Below, one piece after another: positions 1 through 11,565 of a stretch of DNA of 64,000 nucleotides; the stretch's first letter is position 1, and the number at the start of each line of letters is the position of its first letter. Source of the stretch: Gymnopus androsaceus JB14 (taxonomy: Eukaryota; Basidiomycota; Agaricomycetes; Agaricales; Omphalotaceae); contig ML769402.1 of the NCBI GenBank assembly GCA_009733575.1, forward strand, positions 98,735 through 162,734, given 5' to 3'. Both the position numbers and the translations under genes were made by a program. Under the pieces are notes generated by a model. That model saw only the letters and a program-made list of their open reading frames with translations. It made no database searches and had not been told where the DNA came from.

Positions 1-1
1 T

Positions 2-2189
2 GAGAGCGGAGGTTGAAGGTCTGGTCAAGGGGATTGACTTGGCTTCCGGTGCGGGGAGCGCTACGAGCGATGTCGTTGAACTAGTGAGTATCTCTTCCCC
101 TTCATGTCTTAAACTGAACATCTATCATCATAGACAAGAGCCGGGTGTAGCTATATAAAACAGCTCTGTACTGACGAGTTTGATTTGTTCAAAGATTTTT
201 TTACTGCAGGAGAAGATGTACTCTAGTGAGTGTAGGGCCTAGCTCTTCATGCATATCCTACTTTACTTACTTCCATCTTCCATTAGCAACTACCTCGAAA
301 CACTCTGCGATTATCTGTACGATGATCTACGTCCCCGTATTCTGCATGAACCTCGTCTTACGGCGCTATGTGAGGTTTGCACTGTATTACAAGCGCTCAT
401 GGTCCTAGATGTGGATGTTTATGACGACGGTGACATTCATTCCGCAAACATCGATGAAGGACTTGGTGAACTCGAGCTTGACCTTGATTTGGATCCAACC
501 TTGCGCACTCCCCGAGCTAACGGATACTCAAAACCCCGGCTTCATATCTCCCAACTACTCCAGATGATCCTGCAAGACGCCCAGACAAGGCTATTCTTCA
601 AAGCCCAGGCCGTAGTGCAAAGTGATATACGGCACTACGTTACCAAAGATGATGATCTTGCGTACCCAGGAAAGTTGTTGAACGCTGTTGGACTCGGAAA
701 ATCTTGTGAGCACTCTCTCAAACTTATCTCGCTATATATTTTGACCCTTGCTAGTACTGAGAGACAGAGCAAACGAAAAGGAAAGCTTCAGCCAGATGTG
801 GTCAAGGCAGCTGGAATCAACCAATAGCAATGGAGCGTCATTGGACAATCAGGAGACGTGGTTTCCAACTTTGCAAAAGACGATATGGGTCTTGGAACAA
901 TTGCATGATTTTGTCAATGTATGCTTCTATTACCGTTCCACCAATAATTAACACTGATCTTACTTTAGCCAGCAATTTTTGAAGACATTGCTGAAGAGGC
1001 AATTGTACTGTGTCAAGCATCACTGGTCGCAGCATCCGAAAACATTGTGAATTCGGCTTCGTCTCGCGGTGCAGAATCCACGGCAACCTCCGACGCAACT
1101 GCTCAGACTTCCGAGCTTATAGCTCGAAATACTCTACTGGATGGTTACCTTTTCCTTGTGCGGCATCTGCTGATACTGAGGGAGGTACCGGCTAGGTTTG
1201 GTCTTGGGGCTGAAATCGCGGATAGTCTTGCGAATACGAACACGGCTAGCCTTTCAGGTACTGGTACTCAAAAAACGAATATAGCCAGATCAGGGAGCGT
1301 AACTGGTCGGTTTCTTACTCAATTCCGCCAACTGTCAGCTCACATCGTATAGATACACTGGCCTCAATTTTCGGCGGTGGATCAGCAGCGTCTTTACTGG
1401 CAACATTTGGTGTCCTCTCGAGTGACTATGGCGATACAACCACGGGTAGAGCTGACGGCAAACGGACAATTGACAATGCCAAGCGGGTATGTATCATCCT
1501 GCATTGTTGTTGTAGAGACGAGTGTCCTAATAAATCATATTCAACAGTCAATCAATCAGTCTCTTCGCCTGGCATGCGAGAACACCATCGCCACATGCAC
1601 AACCGAAGTCTGCGAACCTTTGCGGATGTGGGTAGAGCGCGTTGGAGCTTTCAGCGCTGCTTCCGCGTTCTCGAAAAGTGATCTCAAAGGTTCCTCTTCG
1701 GTTGCTTCGAATCTTGCCACTTCGTCAACTCAATCCCTGGGATCGAAAGACGTGAAAGGAGTACCAGAGTGGGCATCCCCAGCTTCCGCTAACGCTGTGG
1801 ATCAAAACTTTAAAAAGGCTTGCGAGGAGAAACTTTTATTAGCAGTGCGGAAAACACGGCTCTATTTGGGTGGACTGGAAGGGCTAAAGGATGAAATCAA
1901 GAGCTCGGACGAAGCAGACGAAGTGTTCCACGACGGCGAAAAGCAACCGATCTCGTCCGCGAATGCATCTGCTCGTACTCTAGCCAACGTTCTGGTACAA
2001 CATGTACAAGAACGTATTGGAGAGGAGTATGCATGGTTCCGAGATGTTATATGGGGTATGTCTACGGATGCTGCAGGAGCCCCAGCGATGTACTCGGAAG
2101 AGCAGATGAAAGAACTGAAGGAACTGAGGGAGAGGATACTGGACCAACGGACACTGAAGGCGATGTTGAATGGGATCACCGATGACTGA
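2..2189 (+). CDS. COG3: Conserved oligomeric Golgi complex subunit 3 (COG3/Sec34), 5'-truncated by window edge
   Basis: C-terminal part of COG3, a lobe A subunit of the COG tether that captures retrograde vesicles at the Golgi. The reading frame is open from base 3. Exons 3-83 and 134-225 join 287 onwards across GT-AG introns. The piece after 287 (YLETLCDYLYDDLRPR, then LHISQLLQMILQDAQTRLFF and DDDLAYPGKL) is the conserved Sec34 core. Later exons carry ETWFPTLQKTIWVLEQLHDF and, after an intron at about 921-969, an IFEDIAEEA segment. The end (CTTEVCEPLRMWVERVGAF) matches the COG3 C-terminal region, and the stop is at 2189. Internal splice sites between about 680 and 830, and near 1340 and 1490, were not resolved exactly. 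I see no frameshift. The N-terminus lies outside the window. Confidence 0.9.
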
Positions 2190-2435
2190 CTAGTACTGTA
2201 TTGTATATGTAGTAGCTATAGTAAATGTTAGAACATGTATGTGCCAAAAGTTGGATTTGAAATTCTTTGTCTTCACGTGGAGCGATGGGGCCGCTTAGAT
2301 TCCTTGGCGGCGCTTTGCCCATCTTTCCTCCTTACTGTCCATTTTCAAGCATTTGCGCTTAACGTTTCTCGCCCTCTCTCCCATTCATTCCTTCCATTCC
2401 GCTCTTTAACTATCTAACGCCCGAAAAAAGCAGAC

Positions 2436-3475
2436 ATGTTCTCTTCTCAAATCGCAGCTGCCGCTCTCATTTTAGCACTGCCTTTTACTTCTTTCGCAGA
2501 CCATGCTTCCCGTCATAATAACCGCCACCGTGAACTGGCAAAACGTGCTCCTGGAAATGTCGAAGTTTTCAAGAGACAATCGTTCTCCAATTCTCGCTGG
2601 ACGTTCTTTGCTGATGGCCTGTGAGTGCTCTTTATTGCATTTCTTTGGCCGACTGACCGATTTTTCATCGTTAGGGGAGCGTGTGGAACGACCAACTCCC
2701 CCAGTGACTTTGTGAGTCCAACTAGATCTTTAGACTCTAATTTCCAACTGACCTTGGCTTCAGATTGTTGCTTTGAACTCGGATGTGAGTGGCCGAAATA
2801 TATAAAAATCGGCTATACCGATGCTCATATTTTACTTAGCAATACGGAAGTGGAACCTACTGTTACCAGATGATCACCATGACCTGCAATGGAAAGACGA
2901 CTCAAGCGCAAATCACAGACGAGGTCGGTCGATTCTCTTTGATTGACCTTGTAAACCCCTGAAACGACTTTGTTTAGTGTCCTGGATGTCCTTATGGAGG
3001 TCTTGACCTCTCCACTGGTCTTTTCCAGTTCTTTGCCGATGAATCTGTTGGTGTCCTAACTGGAACCTGGTCCTTCTCCGATGGTGACAGCGGTTCTTCG
3101 TCGTCTTCGACCCCGGCCTACACACCCACCACCTCTAGTAGCGTGTATACTCCTCCTCCTCCTACTAGCACGTATACTCCCACTACTTCCAGCAGTGTAT
3201 ATACACCTCCTCCTTCTACATCCAGCAGCGTGTTTACTCCCAGCACTTCGTCTACCTCATCATCATCATCCTCGTCTTTCTCTTCTTCGTCCTCGTCTTC
3301 TTCGTCGAGTTCCAGTTCTTCCTCGTCGAGTTCGAGCTCGGAATCGAGCTCATCTTCAGTCACTTCCTCTGCCTCCAGTACAGCTGCTTCAGCCACTGCC
3401 ACTGCCGGAACGTTGAACGAACTCGAGCAGGTGGTCATGAACTTTGCTGGTATCATCGCCGGAGGCGCTGCTTAA
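2436..3475 (+). CDS. Secreted RlpA-like double-psi beta-barrel protein with Ser/Thr-rich tail (copy 1)
   Basis: Predicted secreted protein of 274 aa. Exons that keep frame are 2436-2620, 2675-2711, 2764-2784, 2840-2923 and 2978-3475, all with GT-AG introns. Residues 1-21 form a signal peptide. Two dibasic sites (ELAKR, EVFKR) before residue 50 fit Kex2 processing. The barrel follows: FFADGLGACGTTNSPSDF, IVALNS, QYGSGTYCYQMITM, TTQAQITDECPGCPYGGLDL. Paired Cys, the Gly-Ala-Cys-Gly start and the D-E-C-P-G-C motif are those of fungal barwin/expansin-like single-domain proteins. About 120 residues of Ser/Thr/Pro-rich, probably O-glycosylated tail follow, and the end is weakly hydrophobic. No catalytic activity can be assigned; such proteins are thought to act at the cell wall. 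A paralogue lies at 11566-12503. Confidence 0.88.
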
Positions 3476-3787
3476 TTGCTATAACCCAAGGACTTTCGCA
3501 TATACTTTACGTTTCACGTTCATCGCTATATTGCGTGCTACCTCCAATGATACCCTTATCTCCCCCATTTTATCGTAGTCGGGATTTCCGTTTATTATTG
3601 TCCTGTATGGGCTCCTTTGCGTTTACATCTTTGGTTTGGATTATTGTATTTGCATCTCTAAATGTCACCCAGCTTGGTAGATGTCAATACATACTCTAAT
3701 TTTTTCGCTGGTACATTCTGCAGATCCATCAAGATGTTGACGTTCAAGCCTCCATACCGGAGCGATTTATGAATCCGCAGATAGGAA

Positions 3788-4172
3788 CTACATGTCTAGT
3801 ACTATTGCAGCAGCTTTCCGAATCTTCGAATGCATCTGGACATCGAGTTCCACAGCGACGTATCTTGTGACTGTGGTACGGTCGAAATATTGAATACCGT
3901 GCCCCCAGTCCTAAATTTATACCATCAAGGAGATGAGGCTGCATCGCAGTGAATACTACCTGCACCAATATCAAGAAGCACCCCGTAGCAATTGGGAACA
4001 CCAATTCCTGTTTAATTGTACGAGTAGTCGCGTCTACTTGAGATGCGAACGCGAACCAGACCTGAGCCATGCACGTCCGGGGAGATGGGATATCGATGAG
4101 GGCGGCTTCCATACGTGCTCTCAGCGCAAAGCTGAGCTCCGTCCATAATCCAAAGGCATTTGCGAGCTTCAT
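3788..4172 (-). pseudogene. Truncated, frameshifted SAM methyltransferase copy (inverted relative to its paralogues)
   Basis: Minus-strand relic of the methyltransferase found at 4819 and 6077. It starts at MKLANAFGLWTELSFALRAR and contains MAQVWFAFASQ, aligning with MKLSAAFALFSDLNTAMR and MSHVWAAFAAP of the paralogues. The glycine-rich SAM motif (LDIGAG) and the following YFDRTTVTRYVAVELD are recognisable only in other frames. There is a missing G in the run before motif I and an extra G after the shared intron. It stops at TAG 3788-3790, so the C-terminal half is absent. ATG 4172 was chosen because it aligns with the paralogue start. Confidence 0.72.
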
Positions 4173-4723
4173 CGAGGTTGCCAATTCAGACCTATTCAGA
4201 CGGCCGTAGACTTGCAACCTTTCTATCTTCGTCGTAGCCATTCATAGCACAAGCAGGACTTGCTTGAAGCCAAGGGAGCTTCGTTGCAGCCATAGAAATT
4301 GGTCTAAAGGTGTAGAAGTGATAAGAGGATAAGAGGTGATAAGGTTTTGAGTGTCACATTCAATACTCGAGAATACAGTAATAGACACTTTATATAAGTA
4401 ATTTCATCTATACTATGTAGCTGCTTCCCACTTTTTATCAGCGGCCACATACTCGAGAGGACTTGCAGGAGCCCTGCCTGTTTTTGGCTAAACGACGCTA
4501 TTCCGGACAGGGAAAGTCATGATTTTTCTGCAAAATTTTGCTTTTGTCGCGTTTTGCGTTTGCGTCCAGTTTGGATGCCACTTACTTTTTGCTTTTCGCC
4601 GCAAAATGCTGGTCAGCAGGGCCAAATGACGCTAACTACAAATGACGGGCTTGACCGGGCTTGCCTTAGGTGGGGGACTCATGAGCGGCAAAGCTTCTCA
4701 TCAACACTGTAGCGCTGAACGCT

Positions 4724-4736
4724 GTATATATATATA
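4724..4736 (+). promoter_or_regulatory. TATA-like element upstream of methyltransferase copy 1
   Basis: An uninterrupted TATATATATATA run about 85-95 bp before the ATG at 4819. The flanking sequence (atgagcggcaaag, then tcaacactgtagcgctgaac) recurs before copy 2 at about 5941-5985, where the TATA is shortened to agatatatag. The promoter was therefore duplicated with the gene. Confidence 0.4.
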
Positions 4737-4818
4737 CTCAACGACTCAGAGAGTCGAACGCCAAGACTCAATTATCTGGTTTTCACTGTGGTCACTCTAA
4801 ACGGTATCCTTGCAGGAT

Positions 4819-5684
4819 ATGAAGCTTTCTGCCGCCTTTGCGCTTTTCAGCGATCTCAATACCGCAATGCGGGTCGCGTTCTTACCCACACTTAAAGATA
4901 TTTGCCAAAATCCTTCTCTCATCTTTCATGTATCGCGAACTTTCATGTCGCACGTATGGGCTGCTTTTGCTGCACCTACCGATGAAAATGGTCGACCGGT
5001 TAAGCGTGCGCTTTCTGCTTCCGGCAACAGGTGTGGTCGTTGACATTGGTGCAGGTCAGTTTTTTCTCTTCGGAATCGGAATCATCCGATAGGACCGAAG
5101 CTTATAAGATTGTATTTCAAGGATTTGGACACACTATACAATATCTGGATGGGACTAAAGTCACGAAATACGTTGCTTTGGAACCAAACGTTCGGATGCA
5201 CTCTGGCCTTCGCCAAACGGCTGAAACTGCAGGATTCCATGAATCTGATGGGTCTCTGGTTATCCTCTCCTGCGGTGCTGAAGATACGATGCAGATTCTC
5301 AAAGCTTTAGGTAGTCCTCATCCCGTTGATACGATCACATCCATTTTGACTCTCTGTTCTATCCCCTCTCCCGATCGCGTTATCACCTCGCTTGTTCGAG
5401 ACGTACTCAAACCGGGTGGACAAGTGCTTTTCTACGAGCACGTTTTGAGCCCAAGAGCCGATGTCGCCTGGTGGCAGCGCTTTTGGACACCTTTGTGGAG
5501 TGTCTTTTTGGATGGTTGTCGTCTTGATTGCCCCACTCATTTGCATATTCGGGAGATGAAGGATGTCGATAAGGATGGGAAAGAGGTTAGTATGTGGGAT
5601 GAAGGTGAAACGTGGGGAAAGCCAGATGAACCAGAAGAAAATCTCTGGTGGCATCAAGCAGGACGTTTCGTTAAACATGCTTGA
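4819..5684 (+). pseudogene. SAM-dependent methyltransferase, tandem copy 1 (one frameshift)
   Basis: Class I SAM methyltransferase of a METTL7-like fungal type. Exon 1 is 4819-5054, the intron is 5055-5121 and exon 2 is 5122-5684. Splicing rebuilds motif I VVVDIGAGFGH, followed by KVTKYVALEPNVRMH (acidic/PN region), LSCGAEDTMQILKALG, DTITSILTLCSIPSPDR, LKPGGQVLFYEHVLSPR and DVAWWQRFWTPLWSVF. The product would be about 266 aa. Exon 1 carries one extra base at about 5011-5015 (gctttctgc against gcttttgc in copy 2), which puts VKRAL and VVVDIGAG in different frames. Either the gene is dead or this is a sequence error. The substrate is unknown. Confidence 0.75.
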
Positions 5685-6076
5685 TGAAATATTTGGTCGA
5701 AAATAGGTTGATTTTGTAGCGTTATGCAATGGGACTCGATTCTGTTCGAAATTATCAATGAATTTCTTCCCTCCAGTAACTCAACTCATTCCGCTTATAG
5801 ATTTCAAAGAGGTTTTGGCAAAACAACAGGAACAAGCAGGCAATTCAGTATAAGATGGGCTAGGCTGGGGAGAGAAAGGTTGAGACTCAGAAGTAATCTG
5901 AGTCTCATATGATGCAGGTTGCTCAAGGTCTTCAAATGACTCATGAGCGGCAAAGTTTTTTCATGATTTCATCAACACTGTAGCGCTGAACACTAGATAT
6001 ATAGTCAACTCAGAGAGTCGAACGTCAATCACCTGGTTTTCACTGTGGTCACTCTAAACGTTGTACTCTGCAGGAT

Positions 6077-6937
6077 ATGAAGCTTTCTGCCGCCTTTGCG
6101 CTTTTCAGCGATCTCAATACCGCAATGCGGGTCGCGTTCTTACCCACACTTAAAGATATTTGCCAAAATCCTTGAGCTCATCTTTCATGTATCGCGAACC
6201 TTCATGTCGCACGTATGGGCTGCTTTTGCTGCACCTACCGATGAAAATGGTCGACCGGTTAAGCGCGCGCTTTTGCTTCCGGCAACGGGTGTGGTCGTTG
6301 ACATTGGTGCAGGTTAGTTTTCTCTCTTCAGAATCATCCAATAGGACCAGAGTGTATAACATCGTATTTCAAGGATTTGGGCACGCTATACAATATCTAG
6401 ATGGGAATAAAGTCACGAAATACGTTGCTTTGGAACCAAACATTCGGATGCACTCTGACCTTCGCCAAACGGCTGAAACTGCAGGATTCCATGAATCTGA
6501 TGGGTCGTTGGTCATCCTCTCCTGCGGTGCTGAAGATACGATGCAGATTCTCAAAGCTTTAGGCAGTCCTAATCCCGTTGATACGATCACATCCATCTTG
6601 ACGCTCTGTTCTATCCCCTCTCCCGATCGCGTTATTACCTCGCTTGTTCGAGACGTACTCAAACCGGGTGGACAAGTGCTTTTCTACGAACACGTTTTGA
6701 GCCCGAGAGCCGATGTCGCCTGGTGGCAGCGCTTTTGGACACCTTTGTGGAGTGTCTTTTCAGATGGTTGTCGTCTTGATTGTCCCACTTCATTTGCACA
6801 TTCGGGAGATGAAGGATGTCGATAAGGATGGGAAAGAGGTTAGTATGTGGGATGAAGGTGAAACTTGGGGAAAGCCAGATGAACCAGAAGAGAATCTCTG
6901 GTGGCATCAAGCTGGACGTTTCGTTAAACATGCTTGA
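6077..6937 (+). pseudogene. SAM-dependent methyltransferase, tandem copy 2 (two frameshifts)
   Basis: About 95% identical by eye to copy 1, with the same intron position after the GTGCAG of motif I. The duplicated unit is about 1.26 kb, including the promoter (from about 5941) and the 3' flank (to about 7115). It has one extra base at about 6172-6176 (CCT followed by TGA instead of the Pro-Ser codons) and another at about 6789 (cccacttcatttg against cccactcatttg). The shifts lie at different sites from the one in copy 1, so neither copy reads through as sequenced although each keeps the motifs the other has broken. All three differences are extra bases. Confidence 0.75.
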
Positions 6938-8816
6938 TGAAATTTTTGGTCGAAATTTTTTGTTACTGTACTACATAACAGGTTGATTTTGTAGCGTCAT
7001 GCAATGGAACTCGATTCTTTTCGGAATTATCAACGAATTGCCTTCCCCCCCCCCAGTAACTCGACTCATTCCTGTTATAGATTTCAAAGAGTTTTTGGCA
7101 AGGAACGAGCGGGCAATTCGGTCAAAGCGAGTAATAGCACTTCCGAGCGTCTATTCTTTGGAAAGCTCGACATTTCTTCATTAATTACTCTAGTTTTAGA
7201 TCTTTAGGTCAATGCTGGCTAGTTACGCACGCATTGTGTCAGTGTGCCGCAGTAAAGAAACTTGAATAAGAGCTCTTTCAGTTAGAACTCGGACGTACAG
7301 TACCATTATTGCAGAGATTTCCTCACTATATTGAGACGGAGATTTTTGCTCTCCCCGTATCTTTTCTGCTCTACTAGAGCGAGCTATATACATTCCTCAT
7401 ACACATGGCTTTCCTTTCCTCCCGCATGCTTCAGGTTTCCTTGTAGACCATCACTCCTACTGTTTGTAAGTATTCTTTTGCGCTGAGCGAGAAGTAGAGA
7501 TAACCAATTGAGGACGAGAGCACTCTGAACGTTTTCGGTGCCGAGTTGAATTATGAGACTTTTTTGACCGCAATGCAATACATACCTCCACTGTTGCTCG
7601 GTAAAGTGGTCTGTCGGTTCTCTAACGTGGACGAGGTATCGTTTTTTGCTCGCTGGGAGCTCCAGAGCTCATGGTGGTGTTGACTAACATGCGCGTGAAG
7701 TCGACTCTACCTCCGCTTCTTCCGATCTGCTACATCTACGCAATTCATCTGAAGGCTTTAACTTTTTTGGGCGGTCCATTCCGTCATGGAGAGGTTCCTC
7801 CCCGCCACAGTCTATACAATTAGTTGTCGGTTTCTCCACTTATGCCCGTCAGCTGCTTTTCAGCGGCATAGATTGGCTGCAACACAAATCTTGTCTTTTT
7901 GAGATCAGACATTTGCGATCGTTGGTAAATTGGGCTTATTTCGGCCTCGATAGAGCGATAGTATATCATGGTATTGATATTGATATATGGAAATGTAATG
8001 TTGTAGGAAAGTAGCAAAATGCGAATTGAAAATAGGCTAGCGAGGCCCGAGGAAGCCCCGAGGTTCCGACTAGTATCTGCTGCAAGAACTCGGAATGAGC
8101 AACCCAATAACATCGATGCCACCGAGTCGAGATCATGTCCCTAGAGTTTCCAAATAGGTGAAAAGTATGCGACAGTACTGGTGAACTAGAACTTGGTCAG
8201 CACACATATCACGATTAGTGGAAATAGAACAGGAGAACCAACCGATCACAGACTTGGAAACGGGGCAAGGGCAAGAGAGCCAGGTATTCGGTAATCCAAT
8301 AAGTAGAGAAATCGCCCTAAGCAAGCAAACTTTAACTCGTACGAAAAGCATTGTGCAAAGAGTCGCAGGAACCTCATGGGCATAAATAAAAATAATGCTA
8401 GTTCGTGGAGTTGAAGACGGCAATACAATGTAAATATGTTCTAGAGTTCTGGGGAAAATGACTGAGTCTGATTAGCACACATGAATAAGTTGATGAAGAG
8501 CAGGTGTACTTTATGCAAACGAATGATGATGATACACCGACCGTTCTACCATCCTATGAATCAGTTGAATAAAATACTATGTGAACCAATCACAGTTCTA
8601 AATGAGTGAACAGATGAATCAGCGAGGAGGACACGAATGCTGAAGAAGAGGGTAAAAGAAAAAAAGTTGATTAGAGAGGACGGGAGGATGGAAAGAAAAT
8701 TGAATAGTGGTGCGCGATCACTAAGCTCTACAAGAGCATTGCCATTGACAATTGCAAACTGCCTTTAATTGGGACCCACTTCATCGTGTAACGCACAAAA
8801 TGCTTTTCCAGACATC
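6938..8816. other. Intergenic, no gene supported
   Basis: The first 180 bases are the duplicated 3' flank of the methyltransferase unit. A segment at about 7116-7165 (ggtcaaagcgagtaatagca, then gagcgtctatt) recurs at 10671-10715. The rest shows only short, non-overlapping ORFs with no recognisable family and no consistent splice structure. Confidence 0.5.
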
Positions 8817-9522
8817 TCATCGTGTCATGAGGTCCATAAAACATAAAAAACGCGAGGATTGGGCCACGGATCTGTATTCGTAGGCGAAGATAAAGTCAGT
8901 CATCCTCAGTCTGTTAATCTCGACATCGGCAACGCACCATCGGGGCATCAACTTCAACTGCTCCTTCGTGACTTGAAACGTATCATCCAATGTCATGTCC
9001 CATACTCCCCAATAGACGAAAAGCTCCGAGTCATTTCCAGATAAACAGACACCGTTTACATTGTTGTAGCCTGGCAGTTTCCCGGTATATAGCTCTCGTG
9101 GCGCAGGAACAAAGATTGTTACCCTGATTGGTACTTGTCGAGGGAAAGTGAGGAGGCTTCGGTTGGTAATGAAGCTTCGTTCTTGACGATAGTTGGATTC
9201 TAATTCCGGAAGTGGACCGAATAAGTCGGTGGTGTACATGCGATATAGATAGAAGGGATCGATGATGAGCGTTTCGCTGGAGTAACTTCTTATGCTCGGT
9301 TCTAACTGAATAGAAAAAAAGAACATCAACATGAGAGATTGCAAAAAAAGGTTCTGAAATTAGAATATACGAACATCTTCTATTTCGCGCCTCGAGAACG
9401 TAGGAATCATGATGAATATAGTACGTGAAAGGACAAGTTTGAAGGTAAAGGTTGCGGTTTAAATAGCTTGAGTTATGGCCTGTCACAGTGGCCTTGCAGC
9501 ATAGAGGCAAGTTCCGTCCCAT
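8817..9522 (-). CDS. Hypothetical protein, possibly two exons
   Basis: Unrecognised. A 175-residue minus-strand frame runs from about 9309 to 8817. It has regular composition (DPFYLYRMYTTDLFGPLPEL, RVTIFVPAPRELYTGKLPGY, ELFVYWGVWDMTLDDTF). Upstream, a frame starting at ATG 9522 (MGRNLPLCCKATVTGHNSSY) could be its first exon, with a 61 bp candidate intron (donor gtatatt, acceptor ctattcag at about 9310). The phase across that junction would give a stop, so the exon model is unresolved. The end before 8817 is a plain TGA. Expression is unproven. Confidence 0.35.
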
Positions 9523-9888
9523 TGTACTTGAGTGCCTCCTAAGATGATGCAGGAAACGCGCAGAAGAACAATGGACGACGCGTCTGGCACGTCACGGTGA
9601 CAACCCACGACTCTGACTCATTGAGTCATTCAAGCTTTGACTCTGCGCTTCATTCATGATCACATTACTGAAGAACATGCAATGTTTGGTTCATCTGCCC
9701 CATAAAGTCCTTTTGAAATCAGGCATTTGTGAATACGGTTGGAATTCGCAGTTGGCATGTTGATCCCCGAGTGGATCTCTAGTATCACCAACGTGTGGTA
9801 GTCCGATGAGAGAACTGGAACTTCTGGGCCCTGTGGCAGAACAACGTATGCCATATCCCCAATTATCATTTGCTCTTTTACTTATGCA

Positions 9889-10473
9889 TTGCTGTTAGCC
9901 AAAACTGACCTCCATCTTAAACACACACCCAACTTGAATAGCCTTTTAATTCAAGTCCGAGAAAGCGACAAATGGACAGCTGTTCCCTGGATCCAGTCCG
10001 TCCTTGACTCCTTGCTCAGCTCCGATGTGGATAGGTGCCCTCTGCGGCAACTGACGGTGCAGATAAACGAGCCAGTGTTAGACCATTGGCTTTCATTTGA
10101 CACACTGTTCGAGAAGCCGCAGCTGAGCAATCGAGACGGTGCATATGAGGATAATGGAGGTCGGGTTAATGAGTTAAACTTGCAGAGTCGCTTAGTGGGA
10201 AACTCTTGTCTTCGAAGCAATTGGGGAAGACTGAAGGTTAGCTTTAGCATGAAAGTGGAGTGTGCACTGCGGAGGCTGTTTTGCCTTGGTTGTCGTATAT
10301 GTTGTTTATTATGGGCTCGGGAAATGGTGACATTGATAAAAGTTCAGCGACATGGCTTTTGGATTCCTCCAGCGAGGTCAAGCGGAAGGGCCTATAGCAG
10401 ACTCAGTGACGGTACAAATCAACTTCTTGTTAGCATTCGAATTCTGAAATGTCTGCTGTGTTTTGAAGTGTAG
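9889..10473 (+). CDS. Hypothetical protein fragment, Agaricomycete F-box/LRR-like
   Basis: An open frame of 194 codons. Its first 110 residues (HTPNLNSLLIQVRESDKWTA, PLRQLTVQINEP, WLSFDTLFEKPQL, KVSFSMKVECALRRLF) resemble the C-terminal leucine-rich portion of the large, poorly characterised F-box-associated families of mushrooms. No F-box or upstream exon was found, and the part after about 10260 looks non-coding, so this is most likely a gene fragment. No function is assigned. Confidence 0.3.
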   Translation: MLLAKTDLHLKHTPNLNSLLIQVRESDKWTAVPWIQSVLDSLLSSDVDRCPLRQLTVQINEPVLDHWLSFDTLFEKPQLSNRDGAYEDNGGRVNELNLQSRLVGNSCLRSNWGRLKVSFSMKVECALRRLFCLGCRICCLLWAREMVTLIKVQRHGFWIPPARSSGRAYSRLSDGTNQLLVSIRILKCLLCFEV

Positions 10474-11565
10474 CATTTTCTTTTGAGAGATGTCACTATC
10501 ATCTGAGTCGATTTTGACAGCTGTCTATCGGTTTCTCATGTCGGCCTTTGTAGGCTGTGGTGCGAAGTAGGAGTTGGATTGCAATTCCAACTGATTATTT
10601 CTCAGTCGAGCTCAATATCAATGCCTAGCCTGGTGGCTGCATAACTCTCGAGTCAAATTCTTCATCAATAGGTCAAAGCGAGTAATATCACTATCGAGCG
10701 TCTATTTTTAACAAAGAGTCAAAAAGAAGCCGGTCCTATTATAAGGCTATTGCGAGATTGTCTAAGCCAAGTTCTAGTCTGAATAAGAGCCTTTCATTTT
10801 AATAATTTTTTCTGGCAGGCTGCAGGCTGCAATCCCGACGTGCACAGCGCATACTTACAGTGTACGGAAAGCCCCTAATTATTTAATTCAATCAAGTAGC
10901 GTAACATTCATAGATGACAACTGTTACCTGCCGCATTACCTGTTGCTGAGTACAAACCTATTGTTTTTCCCTGATTATTCCCGGAGCAGCTGTTGTAATA
11001 ATAAGATACTTCTTATGTAATTTTTCTTTGCTCACTCCTTCACACTCTGACCAGAAATGAGACGAATAATTTTCTCCCCTGACGCCAAGATGCCCTGCCT
11101 AGCCTAGCCTTCAACTAGCCTTCAACGTTCTTCTCGTTTCCAAGGATCGAATCGATCCCAAGATATTTTGTAGAATCGGGTGGGCAGCGGTCCAACAGAG
11201 CATAAACCCATCCCGGCTTCAAACATTTCAATGTGACTCGGGTAGCAAGCAAAACGTGAGGAACTTGAAACGCTGAAGATCAATGCCAGGCAGAGAAAAA
11301 AATGATAGATCGTTGCAGAGAACGGCTGCGAAGTGACATTGCGCGTGACATCATTGTCAAGTTCCGGCGTGACATATTTACGTATTTCCTGATCATGAAT
11401 GGATCCAAGAGATTTCGTGTTTTCAGCGTGTTGCTAGCTTACCTCCATTCATCATCCCGCCAATAGCCGTACTATAATAATTAGCCATTGTTCTCAGCAC
11501 GGCTTTTAGCCGACCACGTTCTCTACCCACAGCTCCTAAACACTACCTAACCATTACCACTCGAA
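10474..11565. other. Intergenic region with one dispersed repeat
   Basis: Contains a copy of the short dispersed repeat also present at 7116-7165 (here 10671-10715). I see no coding frame. The last roughly 120 bases, pyrimidine-rich and with ctataataatt at about 11471, form the likely promoter of the barrel protein that starts at 11566. Confidence 0.45.

Noticed and set aside
3118..3456. Long Asp/Glu-rich antisense ORF
   Set aside because: Mirror frame of the Ser-rich codons of the secreted barrel protein; low complexity with no independent support.
4466..4660. Possible small element with ccctgcctg / cagcaggg ends upstream of methyltransferase copy 1
   Set aside because: The end similarity is too short and imperfect to call an inverted repeat with confidence.
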